DNA of 34,235 bases from Oscillospiraceae bacterium (GCA_031290595.1 JAITNG010000016.1:1-34235), one strand, 5' to 3'. Positions 8,271 through 16,775 are shown, counted from the first letter of the stretch. Program-made: numbers and translations. The notes: a model not told the origin generated them from the sequence alone.

Positions 8271-8310
8271 CCCCCCGGCGGCGTTGGTGCTGGCCGGGGG
8301 GATTATTGTT
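8271..8310 (+). terminator. Rho-independent terminator of argG
   Basis: CCCCCCGGC (8271-8279) pairs perfectly with GCCGGGGGG (8293-8301) around a 13-nt loop, followed by ATTATTGTT. It lies 13 bases after the argG stop. Confidence 0.8.
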
Positions 8311-8330
8311 CCATAAAAAATTTATGGAAC
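8308..8330. promoter_or_regulatory. Perfect 10-bp dyad, possible operator of the ATPase-RloB module
   Basis: GTTCCATAAA and TTTATGGAAC flank a 3-nt AAA centre. The half-site TTTATGGAA recurs at 8350-8358 in the spacer of the downstream promoter. This repeated half-site is what one would expect of an operator, but no regulator gene is adjacent. It could also be a second terminator hairpin after argG. Confidence 0.45.
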
Positions 8331-8343
8331 GAACGAATATCCC

Positions 8344-8372
8344 TTGACTTTATGGAATACTAGTGTTATGAT
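8344..8372 (+). promoter_or_regulatory. Promoter of the ATPase-RloB operon
   Basis: TTGACT (8344-8349) and TATGAT (8367-8372) are spaced 17 bases, with TG one base before the -10 (extended -10). Transcription would begin near 8379, which leaves the GTG at 8378 unusable and supports the ATG at 8396. Confidence 0.8.
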
Positions 8373-8395
8373 ATATTGTGAAAGGGGATGATACT

Positions 8396-9595
8396 ATGTT
8401 AGTGCAGTTTTCGGTAAAGAATTTTCGCTCGTTTAAAGATGAGGTCACGCTTGATATGCGTGCGGTTGATGGAATCACAGAGAAGAGCGATACATTACAC
8501 GGAGGCCTTCTGCCTGTCGCAGCACTCTATGGCCCGAATGGCGGAGGTAAGTCGAATCTGCTTAAAGCGATCACATATTTGAACTATCTTATCGTTGCGC
8601 CAATCCATTATACAAAACTGGATAGCAAGGAAGACGGCAAGAGAATGATCCCCAAAATTGATTCCAGTGACGTGTTTGCGCTTGACAAGACTTCATGCGA
8701 TTTGCCAACGGAATTTAATCTTGTGTTTAGAATTGGAAAGTATGAGTACCAGTACGGTATTGCGTTTTTGCACGGAGAAGTTCTTTCCGAAATTTTGAGA
8801 AAGAAGGGGCTATATGCAGAAAGGGCTTCGCGTGTTTTTGAGCGGAGTAATGGAAAAAACAAAAAGATTGAATTTTCCGCGCAGCTTAAAAAAGTGGTCA
8901 CAAATGCAAATGTAAAGGCAAACATTCCGTTGTTGACATATCTTGGCGTTTTATATGACTTGCCGCAGATCAATGCAATCATAGCATGGTTTGAAGGAAA
9001 TCTGCTTTTTTCACCGCGTGACAACAAATACCTCTTTCCTACAGATGAAGCGGCTGAAAAGATAGCTGTATCGGTGATGAGGAGCGTAGGAATTCCCATT
9101 GTTGGCTTCCGTAGTGATGATGAAGCGGGTGAATTCTACACAAAGCATGAGGTCGACAATGTGGAGTATGAATTGAATTTCTTAAATGAATCCGATGGCA
9201 CAATACGAATGGTTTCACTTGCTCTACCTCTGTCGGAAGCAATGAGGAGCGGCAGCCGCTTGGTGGTGGATGAGCTTGACGCCCGGTTGCATCCGCAGTT
9301 GCTGCGCTATATTATTGGTTTGTTTCAAGACCCCGAAATAAATAAACATGGCGCACAGCTGATCTTTTCCTCGCACGATATGTCCACAATGAACAAAAAT
9401 GTGTTCCGACGGGATGAAATCTGGTTTGTCGCGAAGAACAAAGCTGAGTCCAGCGAATTATACTCGCTCAGTGACTTCCGCGACGAACACGGGAACCGCC
9501 CAAGCCCTAATGCAGCTTATGACAAACAATATCTTGCTGGGCGATATGGTGCAGACCCCTATTTGCAGAACTTGATACAGTGGGGGCAACCGTGA
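8396..9595 (+). CDS. AAA15/AbiLi-like ATPase of a two-gene defence module
   Basis: 399 aa SMC/ABC-like ATPase of the COG1106 type. FSVKNFRSFKDEVTLDM opens the protein, Walker A GPNGGGKSN lies at 46-54, the signature NESDGT at 264-269, Walker B RLVVDELD at 288-295 followed by ARLHP, and the switch His327 in SSHDMST. The family partners with RloB- or DUF4435-type TOPRIM-like effectors in AbiL, RloAB and PARIS systems, where the ATPase senses infection. AAGGGG precedes the ATG. The coding sequence is visibly more AT-rich than argG or the genes after 10362, suggesting acquisition by transfer. The stop codon overlaps the next start. Anti-phage function is an inference from the pair. Confidence 0.85.
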   Translation: MLVQFSVKNFRSFKDEVTLDMRAVDGITEKSDTLHGGLLPVAALYGPNGGGKSNLLKAITYLNYLIVAPIHYTKLDSKEDGKRMIPKIDSSDVFALDKTSCDLPTEFNLVFRIGKYEYQYGIAFLHGEVLSEILRKKGLYAERASRVFERSNGKNKKIEFSAQLKKVVTNANVKANIPLLTYLGVLYDLPQINAIIAWFEGNLLFSPRDNKYLFPTDEAAEKIAVSVMRSVGIPIVGFRSDDEAGEFYTKHEVDNVEYELNFLNESDGTIRMVSLALPLSEAMRSGSRLVVDELDARLHPQLLRYIIGLFQDPEINKHGAQLIFSSHDMSTMNKNVFRRDEIWFVAKNKAESSELYSLSDFRDEHGNRPSPNAAYDKQYLAGRYGADPYLQNLIQWGQP

Positions 9596-10323
9596 TGTCA
9601 AAAAAGCCGCCCAAGCATTCAGAACGGAAACAGATGCCCTTCTATAAAACCAGCCGACAAATAAGACGGGAAGCGCCGGACTATCATCTGATTGTGATGG
9701 AAGGAAGCGAAACCGAACCGCCCTACTTCAACGCGTTGGCAAACAAGGTCAATGCGCAATTTGCGAATCGAGTAGTTGAATTCGTGTTCCACAGTATTCA
9801 TGGAGGAACAGCGAAGACGGTCTTGGAGGAAGCGGGAATAGCGCTAAAGAAGAATCCCCGGTGTAGGCATGTGTGGCTGGTGTATGACAAAGATCAAAAC
9901 AGCGCGGATGATTTCAATCAGGTTGCCCAAACATGCGCGAATAGAAGTAGCCAAGAGGAAGAGGAAGAGGAAGTGCAGTGGCACGCCCTTTGGTCCAATA
10001 ACTGCTTTGAAGTTTGGTTTTTGCTGCATTTTTGCACAACTATACCAACGGCGCAAGGTTACCCGGAAGGAAAGAATTATAGGGAGCATCTTTGCGATTT
10101 GCTAACGGAACACCTAGGCGAAAAATACACAAAGAGCGAAAAGGGAATGTATCAAAAACTGGAAATCCACTTGGAAGCCGCCATTCGCAACGCCGAACGG
10201 TATGAAAAAGAATTTGCCAAGACAAAGGCAACGCCCGCCGATTGTGATCCGTTCAGCACGGTGTATCAATTGATAAATGAATTGAAGCTGGCGGGTAACC
10301 AGGGCAAATCAGCGAACGAATAA
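9595..10323 (+). CDS. rloB: RloB-family TOPRIM-like effector
   Basis: 242 aa. IVMEGSETEPPYFNAL (Glu36) and VWLVYDKDQNSADDF (Asp98, Asp100) form the E...DxD metal-site pattern of RloB/TOPRIM-like nucleases. WSNNCFEVWFLLHF is the RloB hallmark. The start is the ATG at 9595, which shares one base with the ATPase stop (TGATG), with GGGGG upstream; the GTG at 9592 is the alternative. A short GAGGAA tandem repeat encodes a run of Glu near residue 121. It matches the AbiLii/RloB partner in ATPase-effector abortive infection systems. Nuclease activity is inferred only. Confidence 0.85.
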   Translation: MSKKPPKHSERKQMPFYKTSRQIRREAPDYHLIVMEGSETEPPYFNALANKVNAQFANRVVEFVFHSIHGGTAKTVLEEAGIALKKNPRCRHVWLVYDKDQNSADDFNQVAQTCANRSSQEEEEEEVQWHALWSNNCFEVWFLLHFCTTIPTAQGYPEGKNYREHLCDLLTEHLGEKYTKSEKGMYQKLEIHLEAAIRNAERYEKEFAKTKATPADCDPFSTVYQLINELKLAGNQGKSANE

Positions 10324-10361
10324 CTTTCCACCAGAAGGCTCCCCTTGCCCCGCATCCCCCC

Positions 10362-11573
10362 CTACTCGTACTCCACCGTAACCTTCCCCTTGCCGCCCCG
10401 CCCAAACAGGGCGCAGAGGAAGGAGGTCAGCGGGATTGTTAGCACGACGCTGAAGCAGCTGGCCAGGGATTGCAGGATTTCGACGGCGATCATTTCTTTG
10501 TTGAGTACCTGCGATGCGTTGGCCGAATAGTTGACCAGCAGCAGGATTTCGCTCATGGAGCCGCCGATGAAGGCCAGCACCAGGGTGTTGGCCATGGTGC
10601 CAATCAGATCTTTGCCGATGCTGTTGCCCGAATGCATCAGTTCACGGGCGGGCAGGTTGGGTTCCTTTTCGCGGATTTCATGCAGCGCGGAAGCGATGGT
10701 CATCGAAATATCCATCAGCGCACCCACGCAGCCGATGAGGAACATGCACGAAATTGTCGCCTGCACATTGAGGGGCGGGTCGAGGTAGGTCAGCATTACG
10801 GCCTCCTCATCCATCAGCCCGGTCAGGTGCATGGGGCCTTTCATGACCATGGCGATCAGCCCGGGGAAGAGTAGCCCCCCCAGGCAGCCTGCGGCGGCGG
10901 TGAGGCTCTTTGCGTTGACCCCCTGCACAAGCAGCAGGTTGGTCAACACCACAAAGGCGCAAATGATCATCGTCCAGCCATAGATGCTGCGCCCGGTCAG
11001 CACGGCGGGCAGCAGCACGGTGAAGATTGCCAGGATGGTGATGCCCATCGAAAGCAGGGTATCAAACCCCTTTTTGCGGGCAAAAAACAACACAACCAAA
11101 GCGTAAAACGCAGCCAGGATCAAAAGCGGCGTCGTGCGGGCAAAATCCAGCATGACGTATTGCAGTTCGCCCTCGCCCTGTTCCGTGTTTTCGCGCACCA
11201 CATCAAGCAAAATAGTATCCCCCACCTGCACGGGGAAGGACTGCTGGCCGTAAAGGTCGTTGAGTTCCTGCGTGGCGGTGATGGTTTTGCGCTTGTTTTC
11301 GCCGCTGCGCAGCCGTGCGGTGAAGGTGATGACCCGCGTGGTGTTGGTGTTTTCCCCCATGCCGGTCACATCGTAGCTGCTCTGCGTTTCGTTGGTGATC
11401 TGCAACACGCGTGCCTGTAATATCTCGGCTTCCCCCGCGCCGCCAAAGATTTGCCGTCCGCCCTGGGCGATATGGTTCCCCACCAGCAAAAAGAGGATGG
11501 AAAACAACAGCGTCAGGGCATAAATCAGCAGGTTGCGGCGCGGCAATTTGGGTTTGTTTATGTTTTTTTTCAT
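10362..11573 (-). CDS. YibE/F-family multipass membrane protein
   Basis: 403 aa. An N-terminal TM helix (LLIYALTLLFSILFLLVG) is followed by an extracytoplasmic domain with AEILQARVLQIT and VQVGDTILLDV. From about residue 140 there are seven or so TM segments (TPLLILAAFYALVVLFF, ILAIFTVLLPAVL, MIICAFVVLTNLLLV, TISCMFLIGCVGALMDISMT and others). LVLAFIGGSMSEILLL near the C-terminus is typical of the YibE/F family, whose function is unproven. The start at 11573 has GGAGG 7 bases upstream and overlaps the preceding stop as ATGA. It ends the minus-strand operon, convergent with rloB with only 38 bases between and no obvious terminator. Confidence 0.85.
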   Translation of the reverse strand: MKKNINKPKLPRRNLLIYALTLLFSILFLLVGNHIAQGGRQIFGGAGEAEILQARVLQITNETQSSYDVTGMGENTNTTRVITFTARLRSGENKRKTITATQELNDLYGQQSFPVQVGDTILLDVVRENTEQGEGELQYVMLDFARTTPLLILAAFYALVVLFFARKKGFDTLLSMGITILAIFTVLLPAVLTGRSIYGWTMIICAFVVLTNLLLVQGVNAKSLTAAAGCLGGLLFPGLIAMVMKGPMHLTGLMDEEAVMLTYLDPPLNVQATISCMFLIGCVGALMDISMTIASALHEIREKEPNLPARELMHSGNSIGKDLIGTMANTLVLAFIGGSMSEILLLVNYSANASQVLNKEMIAVEILQSLASCFSVVLTIPLTSFLCALFGRGGKGKVTVEYE

Positions 11574-12646
11574 GCGCGTTCCTCCAGTTTTTGCAGCGCT
11601 TTGGCCAGGCACAGCGAAAACGCCTGGGCAAGGGGCAGCGGTTCGCGGCGGGTGGAATAGAGGCCGATGCCCTGGGTATCCCCCTGGGCAAAATCCACGG
11701 CGCCATCCCGCCGGGTCAAGGGCATCAGGCAATTTTGCGCCTGCTTTGCCGCTTCCAGGCAGGTGGATTTTTCTTGCATGTGTGCATCCGGCAGCAGTTC
11801 GGCCAGCAGCGCAAACCCATAGCCGAGCATGGCTGTGGCGGAAGCCTCCGGGCGATCCTCCGCCAGGGGCAGCCACGGCCAGCCGCCGCCCGGCAATTTT
11901 ATGCGCAGCAGCGCTTTGCTAAAGGCAAGCGCCTGTTCCACCAGCCACGTGCGTTCCGCCGCCGCCGCATCCAGCGCGGCGGCGCTTTGCGTGAGGGCGA
12001 GGAACAGGAAGGCGCAGCCCCTTCCCCAGCCGTAAACCCCGGCGGGGGTTCCGTCAGGCGGCGCAAAGCTGTGCGCGGGCAGCCCCGTCAGGGGGTGCAG
12101 CCCCTGCGCCAGGTATTCCTGCAACTGCCGTTTGGCCAAATCCGTGCAGCGGGCGTCCTGCGCCTGTGCGCCGTAAAGGAAGAGGAAAGGGCAGACCATC
12201 CAGAGCGTATCGACCAGGCGCAGCTGCGGCAGCGCGGCGCTGTAAGGCAAGGTGCCGCCCGCTTCTGCCGCCCGGCGCAAAAATGCTTCGGCCAGGTCGT
12301 GTATCCAGCGTTCCGTGTGGCTTTGCCCGCCGCGCAGCGCCGCAAAAGCCGCTACGCCCCATTCCACGCCGGGCGGCAAACCCTCCGGCGGGCGGAGGCT
12401 TGCGGCGGCGGCAGCCGACGGCAGCGCCAGCGCGAGGGATGCACGGTGCCAAAAGCGCAAGCGTTTGCCACCCTGCCGCCCGCATAAAAGAAGACGTGCG
12501 GCCAGGCCGGTTGCATCCGTCAGCGGCACGGCGGGGGGGCGCTTCCACTGCCTGTGGCAACGCCGTTCCACCGCCGCCGCCCAGATGGCAGCCGACGGCC
12601 AGTGTCCAATATGAATCCGCGCCAGCCAGCGCAAAAATGTATGCAT
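11570..12646 (-). CDS. GH88/GH105-like (alpha/alpha)6-barrel glycosidase
   Basis: 358 aa. LVDTLWMVCPFLFLYG and GVYGWGRGCAFLFLALTQS resemble the 'D-T-x-[WF]-M-x-x-PFL' and 'GWxRGxG' landmarks of unsaturated glucuronyl and rhamnogalacturonyl hydrolases. No signal peptide is evident. The ATG at 12646 is preferred: it follows the rpiB stop by one base and has GAGGT about 10 bases upstream. A more upstream start would overlap rpiB. Its substrate and catalytic Asp cannot be fixed by eye, and it may be a divergent or repurposed barrel. Its position between rpiB and a YibE/F gene gives little functional hint. Confidence 0.6.
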   Translation of the reverse strand: MHTFLRWLARIHIGHWPSAAIWAAAVERRCHRQWKRPPAVPLTDATGLAARLLLCGRQGGKRLRFWHRASLALALPSAAAAASLRPPEGLPPGVEWGVAAFAALRGGQSHTERWIHDLAEAFLRRAAEAGGTLPYSAALPQLRLVDTLWMVCPFLFLYGAQAQDARCTDLAKRQLQEYLAQGLHPLTGLPAHSFAPPDGTPAGVYGWGRGCAFLFLALTQSAAALDAAAAERTWLVEQALAFSKALLRIKLPGGGWPWLPLAEDRPEASATAMLGYGFALLAELLPDAHMQEKSTCLEAAKQAQNCLMPLTRRDGAVDFAQGDTQGIGLYSTRREPLPLAQAFSLCLAKALQKLEERA

Positions 12647-12647
12647 A

Positions 12648-13100
12648 CTAATCAACCTCAAATGTACCCGCTTCAATTTGCGCGATCATCGCGACCCGCG
12701 CCGCGTGGCGGTCGCCTTCGTAGGCGGAATCCAGCCAGGCGTCGAGGATCATTTTGGCATATTCAACGCCCACCACCCTTGCGCCCATGCAGAGGATGTT
12801 GGAATCGTTGTGCTGGCGCGAGAGCTTGGCCGAAAACGGTTCGCTGCAACAGCAGGCGCGGATGCCGCTGACCTTGTTGGCGGCGATGGAAATCCCCACG
12901 CCCGTGCCGCACAGGAGGATCCCCCGCTCGCACTGCCCCCCGGCCACCGCCGTGGCGACCTTGAAGGCCGAAACCGGGTAATCCGCTTTTGCGTCGCCGG
13001 ATGTGCCATAATCCCGGCACGCAACGCCCCTTGCGGCAAGATGTTGCTTCAGTTCTTCCTTGAGCGCCGTCGCGGCGTGGTCACAGCCGATTGCTATCAT
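12648..13100 (-). CDS. rpiB: Ribose-5-phosphate isomerase B
   Basis: 150 aa, the usual size. It interconverts ribose-5-P and ribulose-5-P. IAIGCDHAATALKEEL opens the protein. The active-site segment GILLCGTGVGISIAANKVSGIRA carries the Cys and Thr of the LacA/RpiB fold, and SRQHNDSNILCMGARV is also diagnostic. The ATG at 13100 places IAIGCDH at the N-terminus as in homologs; a GTG 12 bases upstream is less likely. It sits in a cell-wall operon downstream of ddl. Ribulose-5-P is also the precursor reduced by the TarJ encoded at 21622-22656, so a link is conceivable but unproven. Confidence 0.93.
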   Translation of the reverse strand: MIAIGCDHAATALKEELKQHLAARGVACRDYGTSGDAKADYPVSAFKVATAVAGGQCERGILLCGTGVGISIAANKVSGIRACCCSEPFSAKLSRQHNDSNILCMGARVVGVEYAKMILDAWLDSAYEGDRHAARVAMIAQIEAGTFEVD

Positions 13101-13131
13101 GTTTGATGTCACTCCCCACAGATTATTAAAA

Positions 13132-14337
13132 TTATATTTTTGCGCTGGCCAGTACGTTGGTTGCGAACGAAAACGCCAGATCTTCCTGGGCGCGGTGGCG
13201 CTGGAAGGCCAGGCGGATCATTTCATCGAGCAGCGCGGGGTACGGCACGCCCGTGGGTTCCCAGAGATAGAACGAGAGCGAGCCGGGGATGGTGTTGATT
13301 TCATTGAGCCAGATTTCGCCCGTTTTGCCGTCCATCAAAAAGTCGATGCGGGCAACGCCGTTTGCGTCAAGCGCCTGGAAGGCTTGCACCGCCAGCGCCT
13401 GGATGTGCGCCGCCTGTTCTGCGGGGAGCTCCGCCGGGATTTTACGTTCCAGGCTTGCCATGCCCTTCGAGGGCTGCGCCGTGGCCGACGGCGTTTTGGT
13501 GTAGGCCTTGGCGGCCTTGGATTTCCCGCCGCTGCCAAGGTATTTGTTTTCGTAGCTCAAAATTTCATCGGCATTGAGCGGTTCTTCGCAGACCGAAGCC
13601 CGGGCAGCATCGGCGTTGCCCAAAACGGAGCAGTTGATTTCCCGCAGGTTCTGCACGGCGGGTTCCACCAGCACGCGGGCGGCGAAGCGGAAGGCCAGAT
13701 CCAGGGCAAGGCGCAGGGCGGCTTGATCCTTGGCTTTGCCGATGCCCACGCTGGAACCGAGGTTGACCGGCTTGACGACCACCGGGTAGCCGAAGGTTTC
13801 TTCAAGGCGCAGCAGCAGCGCCGCTTCATCCGCGTCGTATTCCGCCTGGCGCAGACAGAGCGCATCCAGCACCGGGATACCCGCCGCCTTGAACAGCGCC
13901 TTTTGGGCATATTTATCCATGCCGATGGCCGCCGCCGTCACATCGCAGCCCACAAACGGAACCCCCAGCAGACGCAGCAGCCCCTGGAGCGCGCCGTCTT
14001 CCACATTGGTGCCGTGCACGATGGGGAAAACCGCGTCCAGCTCGGCCAGCGCCTGTTTGCCAAAGGCCTTGGCGGGCTGGCGCAACAGCACGGCCTTGCC
14101 CTCCACCCGGGCGGGCAGCACCTGCTGGCTCTGCGCCAGCAGCTTCGGAATATCCCGGTACGCGGCGATGTTGCCGATTTGTTCGCCGATATAAAAGACG
14201 TTTTCCTTGGTCATATAAACCGGCAGCACGTCGTATTTTTCCGTATCCAGCGCCGCCGCTGCCTGGAGCGCCGAGATGATGGAAATTTCATGTTCCACGC
14301 TTTTGCCGCCAAAAAGCAGCGCGAGTTTCAGTTTCAT
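13132..14337 (-). CDS. ddl: D-alanine--D-alanine ligase
   Basis: 401 aa, somewhat longer than E. coli DdlB. GGKSVEHEISIISA binds at the N-terminus; FPIVHGTNVEDGALQGL and VVVKPVNLGSSVGIGKA form the ATP-grasp core; RIDFLMD and LNEINTIPG supply metal ligands. The omega loop SYENKYL (around Tyr262) is of the D-Ala type rather than the VanA D-lactate type. It is followed by a low-complexity insert at ~268-292 rich in Ala, Lys, Ser and Thr. AGGAGG precedes the ATG at 14337. It lies 27 bases after murF, the enzyme that uses its product. Confidence 0.95.
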   Translation of the reverse strand: MKLKLALLFGGKSVEHEISIISALQAAAALDTEKYDVLPVYMTKENVFYIGEQIGNIAAYRDIPKLLAQSQQVLPARVEGKAVLLRQPAKAFGKQALAELDAVFPIVHGTNVEDGALQGLLRLLGVPFVGCDVTAAAIGMDKYAQKALFKAAGIPVLDALCLRQAEYDADEAALLLRLEETFGYPVVVKPVNLGSSVGIGKAKDQAALRLALDLAFRFAARVLVEPAVQNLREINCSVLGNADAARASVCEEPLNADEILSYENKYLGSGGKSKAAKAYTKTPSATAQPSKGMASLERKIPAELPAEQAAHIQALAVQAFQALDANGVARIDFLMDGKTGEIWLNEINTIPGSLSFYLWEPTGVPYPALLDEMIRLAFQRHRAQEDLAFSFATNVLASAKI

Positions 14338-14364
14338 AAAAAGCCTCCTGTGCAAAAGTAAGAA

Positions 14365-15882
14365 TCAAAAGTTATCCGGCAAATCGTTTTCCAGCAAAAT
14401 CACCTTGCGGCGCTGGCCGGGGAGGGCGTATACCCACGCGAGGGCGTCCTGGAGCGTCGCCGCCACGTGCAGGTTCCCCGGGGCAAAGCCCGCTTCCAGT
14501 ATGCCTTCGCGGATCGGCCGGGTTTGCGCTTCGCCCACCAGGGCAATCGCATCGCACACCGCCGCCGCCTGCCCGCCGAAGACCTTGTTCAGCGCCGCCT
14601 GTTCTGTGCCGAGTTCAATCATGCCGGGGGTGACGAGGATTTTTTGGCAGCCCGCAAAAAGCTGTAGCGCATCCAGCGCGGCCTTTGCGCCGGTGGGGTT
14701 GGAATTGTAAGCGTCGTCAATCACCAGCACGCCGCCTTTGTCGAGCAGTTCCAGCCGGTGCGGCACGGGCTGGAGCTTGCGTACCGCCCCGCGCAGGGCG
14801 GCCAGGGGAATGCCGAAGGTGTGCGCTACGGCAATCGCGCCCATCAAATTGAGGACGTTGTGCCGCCCCAGCAAGCGGGTGGTGTAACGCTCCCGTTCCC
14901 CGCCGGGGGCGACGGCGGTGAAGCTGACGCCGCTTTCGCCGCAGGTGATCTCTTCGGCATAATAATTTGCATCAAAATCAATGGCAGTTGCGTAGGTCAC
15001 TACGCGCGGGTAGTTTTTGCACTTTGCCCGGATGTTTGCATCCTCCGCATTGGCGAACAGGATGCTCCCCGGGTCAGACGCGGGCAGTGCATCGGCCAGC
15101 TCAAATTTGGTTTTGATCACGTTTTCGAGCGTATGGAAGCTCTCCAGGTGCTGCGGGCCGATGGAGGTCAGCACGCCGCACCGGGGCTGCACCAGGTCGC
15201 AAAGCTCCTGGATGTCGCCCACGTTCTTCGCGCCCATTTCGCAAAGGAAGATTTCGTGCGCCGCCGTGAGGGATTCGCGCACGCTGCGCACCACGCCCAT
15301 GGGGGTGTTGGTGCCTTCGGGGGTCATGAAGACGTTGAACTGCACCCGCAGCAGCGCGTTCAGGCAATACTTCATACTGGTTTTGCCGTAGCTCCCGGTG
15401 ACGCCGATCACCCGGAGGTCGCTGTGCGCCCGCAGCTTTTGGATGGCCTCTTTGGTGTAGTGGTTCCGTATCGATTTTTCGACAGGGGCATTGATTTGAT
15501 TGGCCAAAAGCAGTAGCCAGGGCGTCAGCGGCGCAGCGAAGAGGCAAAGCGCAAGCGTTAAAAAGAACCTGCCAGGCAGCCCCAACACAGCAAAAAGCAC
15601 CAGGGCGACTGCGCCGGGCAACGCTGCGGTGCAGAGCAGCCGCTGCATCCGCGCGGTGTAAACCAGCGGCTTTTTGGCTTTGCGCGGCCAAAAGAAGAAT
15701 CCACCGGCCAGCGGTACCCAGCGCAGCGCCATGCGCCGCCGGTTTTTGCGCAGCCATTGCCGCTGCACGCCGGGTTTATAGGAATTGAGCTGGAACATGT
15801 GCGCGGCGTGGCGCAAGGCCAAAGCAGCGCCGCACAGCGCCCCCAAAAGCGGGAGCAGCAGCAAAAGGGACGGCACAGGCAT
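14365..15882 (-). CDS. murF: Membrane-anchored MurF-type Mur ligase
   Basis: 505 aa. The central ATP site VIGVTGSYGKTS (~residue 159-169), PEGTNTPMGVVRSV, FLCEMGAKNVGDI and TSIGPQHLESF define a Mur ligase, and VIDDAYNSNPTGAKAAL is the MurF signature. It would add D-Ala-D-Ala to the UDP-MurNAc-tripeptide. Instead of the soluble UDP-binding N-domain, residues 1-~150 have three or more hydrophobic segments (SLLLLLPLLGALCGAALAL, AVALVLFAVLGL, FLTLALCLFAAPL). Such membrane versions occur in Clostridia; an alternative substrate is possible. The ATG at 15882 has GGAG unusually close; TTG at 15885 is an alternative. It is followed by ddl. Confidence 0.88.
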   Translation of the reverse strand: MPVPSLLLLLPLLGALCGAALALRHAAHMFQLNSYKPGVQRQWLRKNRRRMALRWVPLAGGFFFWPRKAKKPLVYTARMQRLLCTAALPGAVALVLFAVLGLPGRFFLTLALCLFAAPLTPWLLLLANQINAPVEKSIRNHYTKEAIQKLRAHSDLRVIGVTGSYGKTSMKYCLNALLRVQFNVFMTPEGTNTPMGVVRSVRESLTAAHEIFLCEMGAKNVGDIQELCDLVQPRCGVLTSIGPQHLESFHTLENVIKTKFELADALPASDPGSILFANAEDANIRAKCKNYPRVVTYATAIDFDANYYAEEITCGESGVSFTAVAPGGERERYTTRLLGRHNVLNLMGAIAVAHTFGIPLAALRGAVRKLQPVPHRLELLDKGGVLVIDDAYNSNPTGAKAALDALQLFAGCQKILVTPGMIELGTEQAALNKVFGGQAAAVCDAIALVGEAQTRPIREGILEAGFAPGNLHVAATLQDALAWVYALPGQRRKVILLENDLPDNF

Positions 15883-15890
15883 CAACTCCT

Positions 15891-16658
15891 TTATAGTTTA
15901 AAGAATGAGGCGATCACCCGCAAAAACTGCGGCTGTTGTTCCAAAAACGAAAAATGCCCCGCGTTTTCCAGGATCACCAGGCCTGCGCCGGGGATTCTGG
16001 ATTCCATCAGCCGACCGTCGGCCAGGGGGGTATCCGCATCGTTGCGCCCCCAAATCAGGAGGGTTGGCGGCTGGATTTGGGGCAGCAGGGGGGTCAAATC
16101 TTCCGCGACCGTCCTGACCAGCACCTGGCGCATCAGCGGGGAGGCCGCCTTATAATCGGCGGAGCCGTGCTTTTGCCGCAGGGCTTCCAGCGCACCGGGG
16201 CAGAGCCGCCGCACCGGCGGGCATTCCAGCAGCTTGCGCCCCAGTCGGTAGCGTCTGCTGCGGCGCAGGGCTTGCTTGCCGGGCGTGGGTTTGATACCGG
16301 CGCTGTCGATCAGCACAATTTTTGTGAAGCGGGGTTCCGGCAACTGCCGCGCGGCCAGCTTGAGGATCACGCGCCCGCCGAAGGAATGCCCCACCAGGGC
16401 GCACTGTGCAACGCCCAGCGCCGCCAGGAAGCCCAGCACCCAATCGGCGTAAGCGTCCACATCCCAGGCGGCGGGGGGTTCAGGGCTTTCGCCAAAGCCG
16501 GGGAAGTCCGGCGCCAGCACCCGGTATTTTTGCGCCAACAGCTGTTGCAAAGGGGCATAGAGCCGTGCGCTTGCGCCCCAGCCGTGCAGCAGGAGGATCA
16601 CTTCCCCCCGCCCCGCTTCTTCAAATGCAACGGGCTGCCCCGCAACGTCGATGGTCAT
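15891..16658 (-). CDS. Alpha/beta hydrolase
   Basis: 255 aa cytoplasmic serine hydrolase. ILLLHGWGAS (oxyanion region, ~21-30), RVLAPDFPGFGES, nucleophile GHSFGG (Ser92), LLIWGRNDADTPL (acid at about 207-209) and NAGHFSFLEQ (His235) form a complete triad. The substrate is unknown. It is the first gene of the operon continuing through murF, ddl and rpiB, 8 bases before the murF start. A G-run (GGGGGG) close to the ATG can serve as SD. The AT-rich stretch at 16690-16730 probably holds the promoter, but no convincing -35/-10 pair was found. Confidence 0.85.
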   Translation of the reverse strand: MTIDVAGQPVAFEEAGRGEVILLLHGWGASARLYAPLQQLLAQKYRVLAPDFPGFGESPEPPAAWDVDAYADWVLGFLAALGVAQCALVGHSFGGRVILKLAARQLPEPRFTKIVLIDSAGIKPTPGKQALRRSRRYRLGRKLLECPPVRRLCPGALEALRQKHGSADYKAASPLMRQVLVRTVAEDLTPLLPQIQPPTLLIWGRNDADTPLADGRLMESRIPGAGLVILENAGHFSFLEQQPQFLRVIASFFKL

Positions 16659-16738
16659 AGCGCCCCCCAGTTTTTCATGGCTTGGATTCGCACAGTATTT
16701 ATATTACGTATTATTTATTACCAGTATATGTAAGAATA

Positions 16739-16769
16739 CCCCTGCGCGACCACAGATGCCCGCGCGGGG
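16739..16769 (-). terminator. Terminator after the ImmA/membrane-protein pair
   Basis: On the minus strand CCCCGCGCG and CGCGCAGGGG form a 9-bp stem with one bulged base around a 12-nt loop, followed by TATTCTT. It lies just after the stop of the two-TM protein. Confidence 0.6.
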
Positions 16770-16775
16770 TAGGCG

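Noticed and set aside
11574-11876. Upstream extension of the YibE/F gene
   Set aside because: It would overlap the preceding gene by about 300 bases. The ATG at 11573 has an SD and an ATGA overlap.
13060-14361. A long plus-strand open frame opposite ddl
   Set aside because: The minus strand encodes an intact D-Ala-D-Ala ligase; the antisense frame has low-complexity His/Arg/Gln composition typical of shadows.
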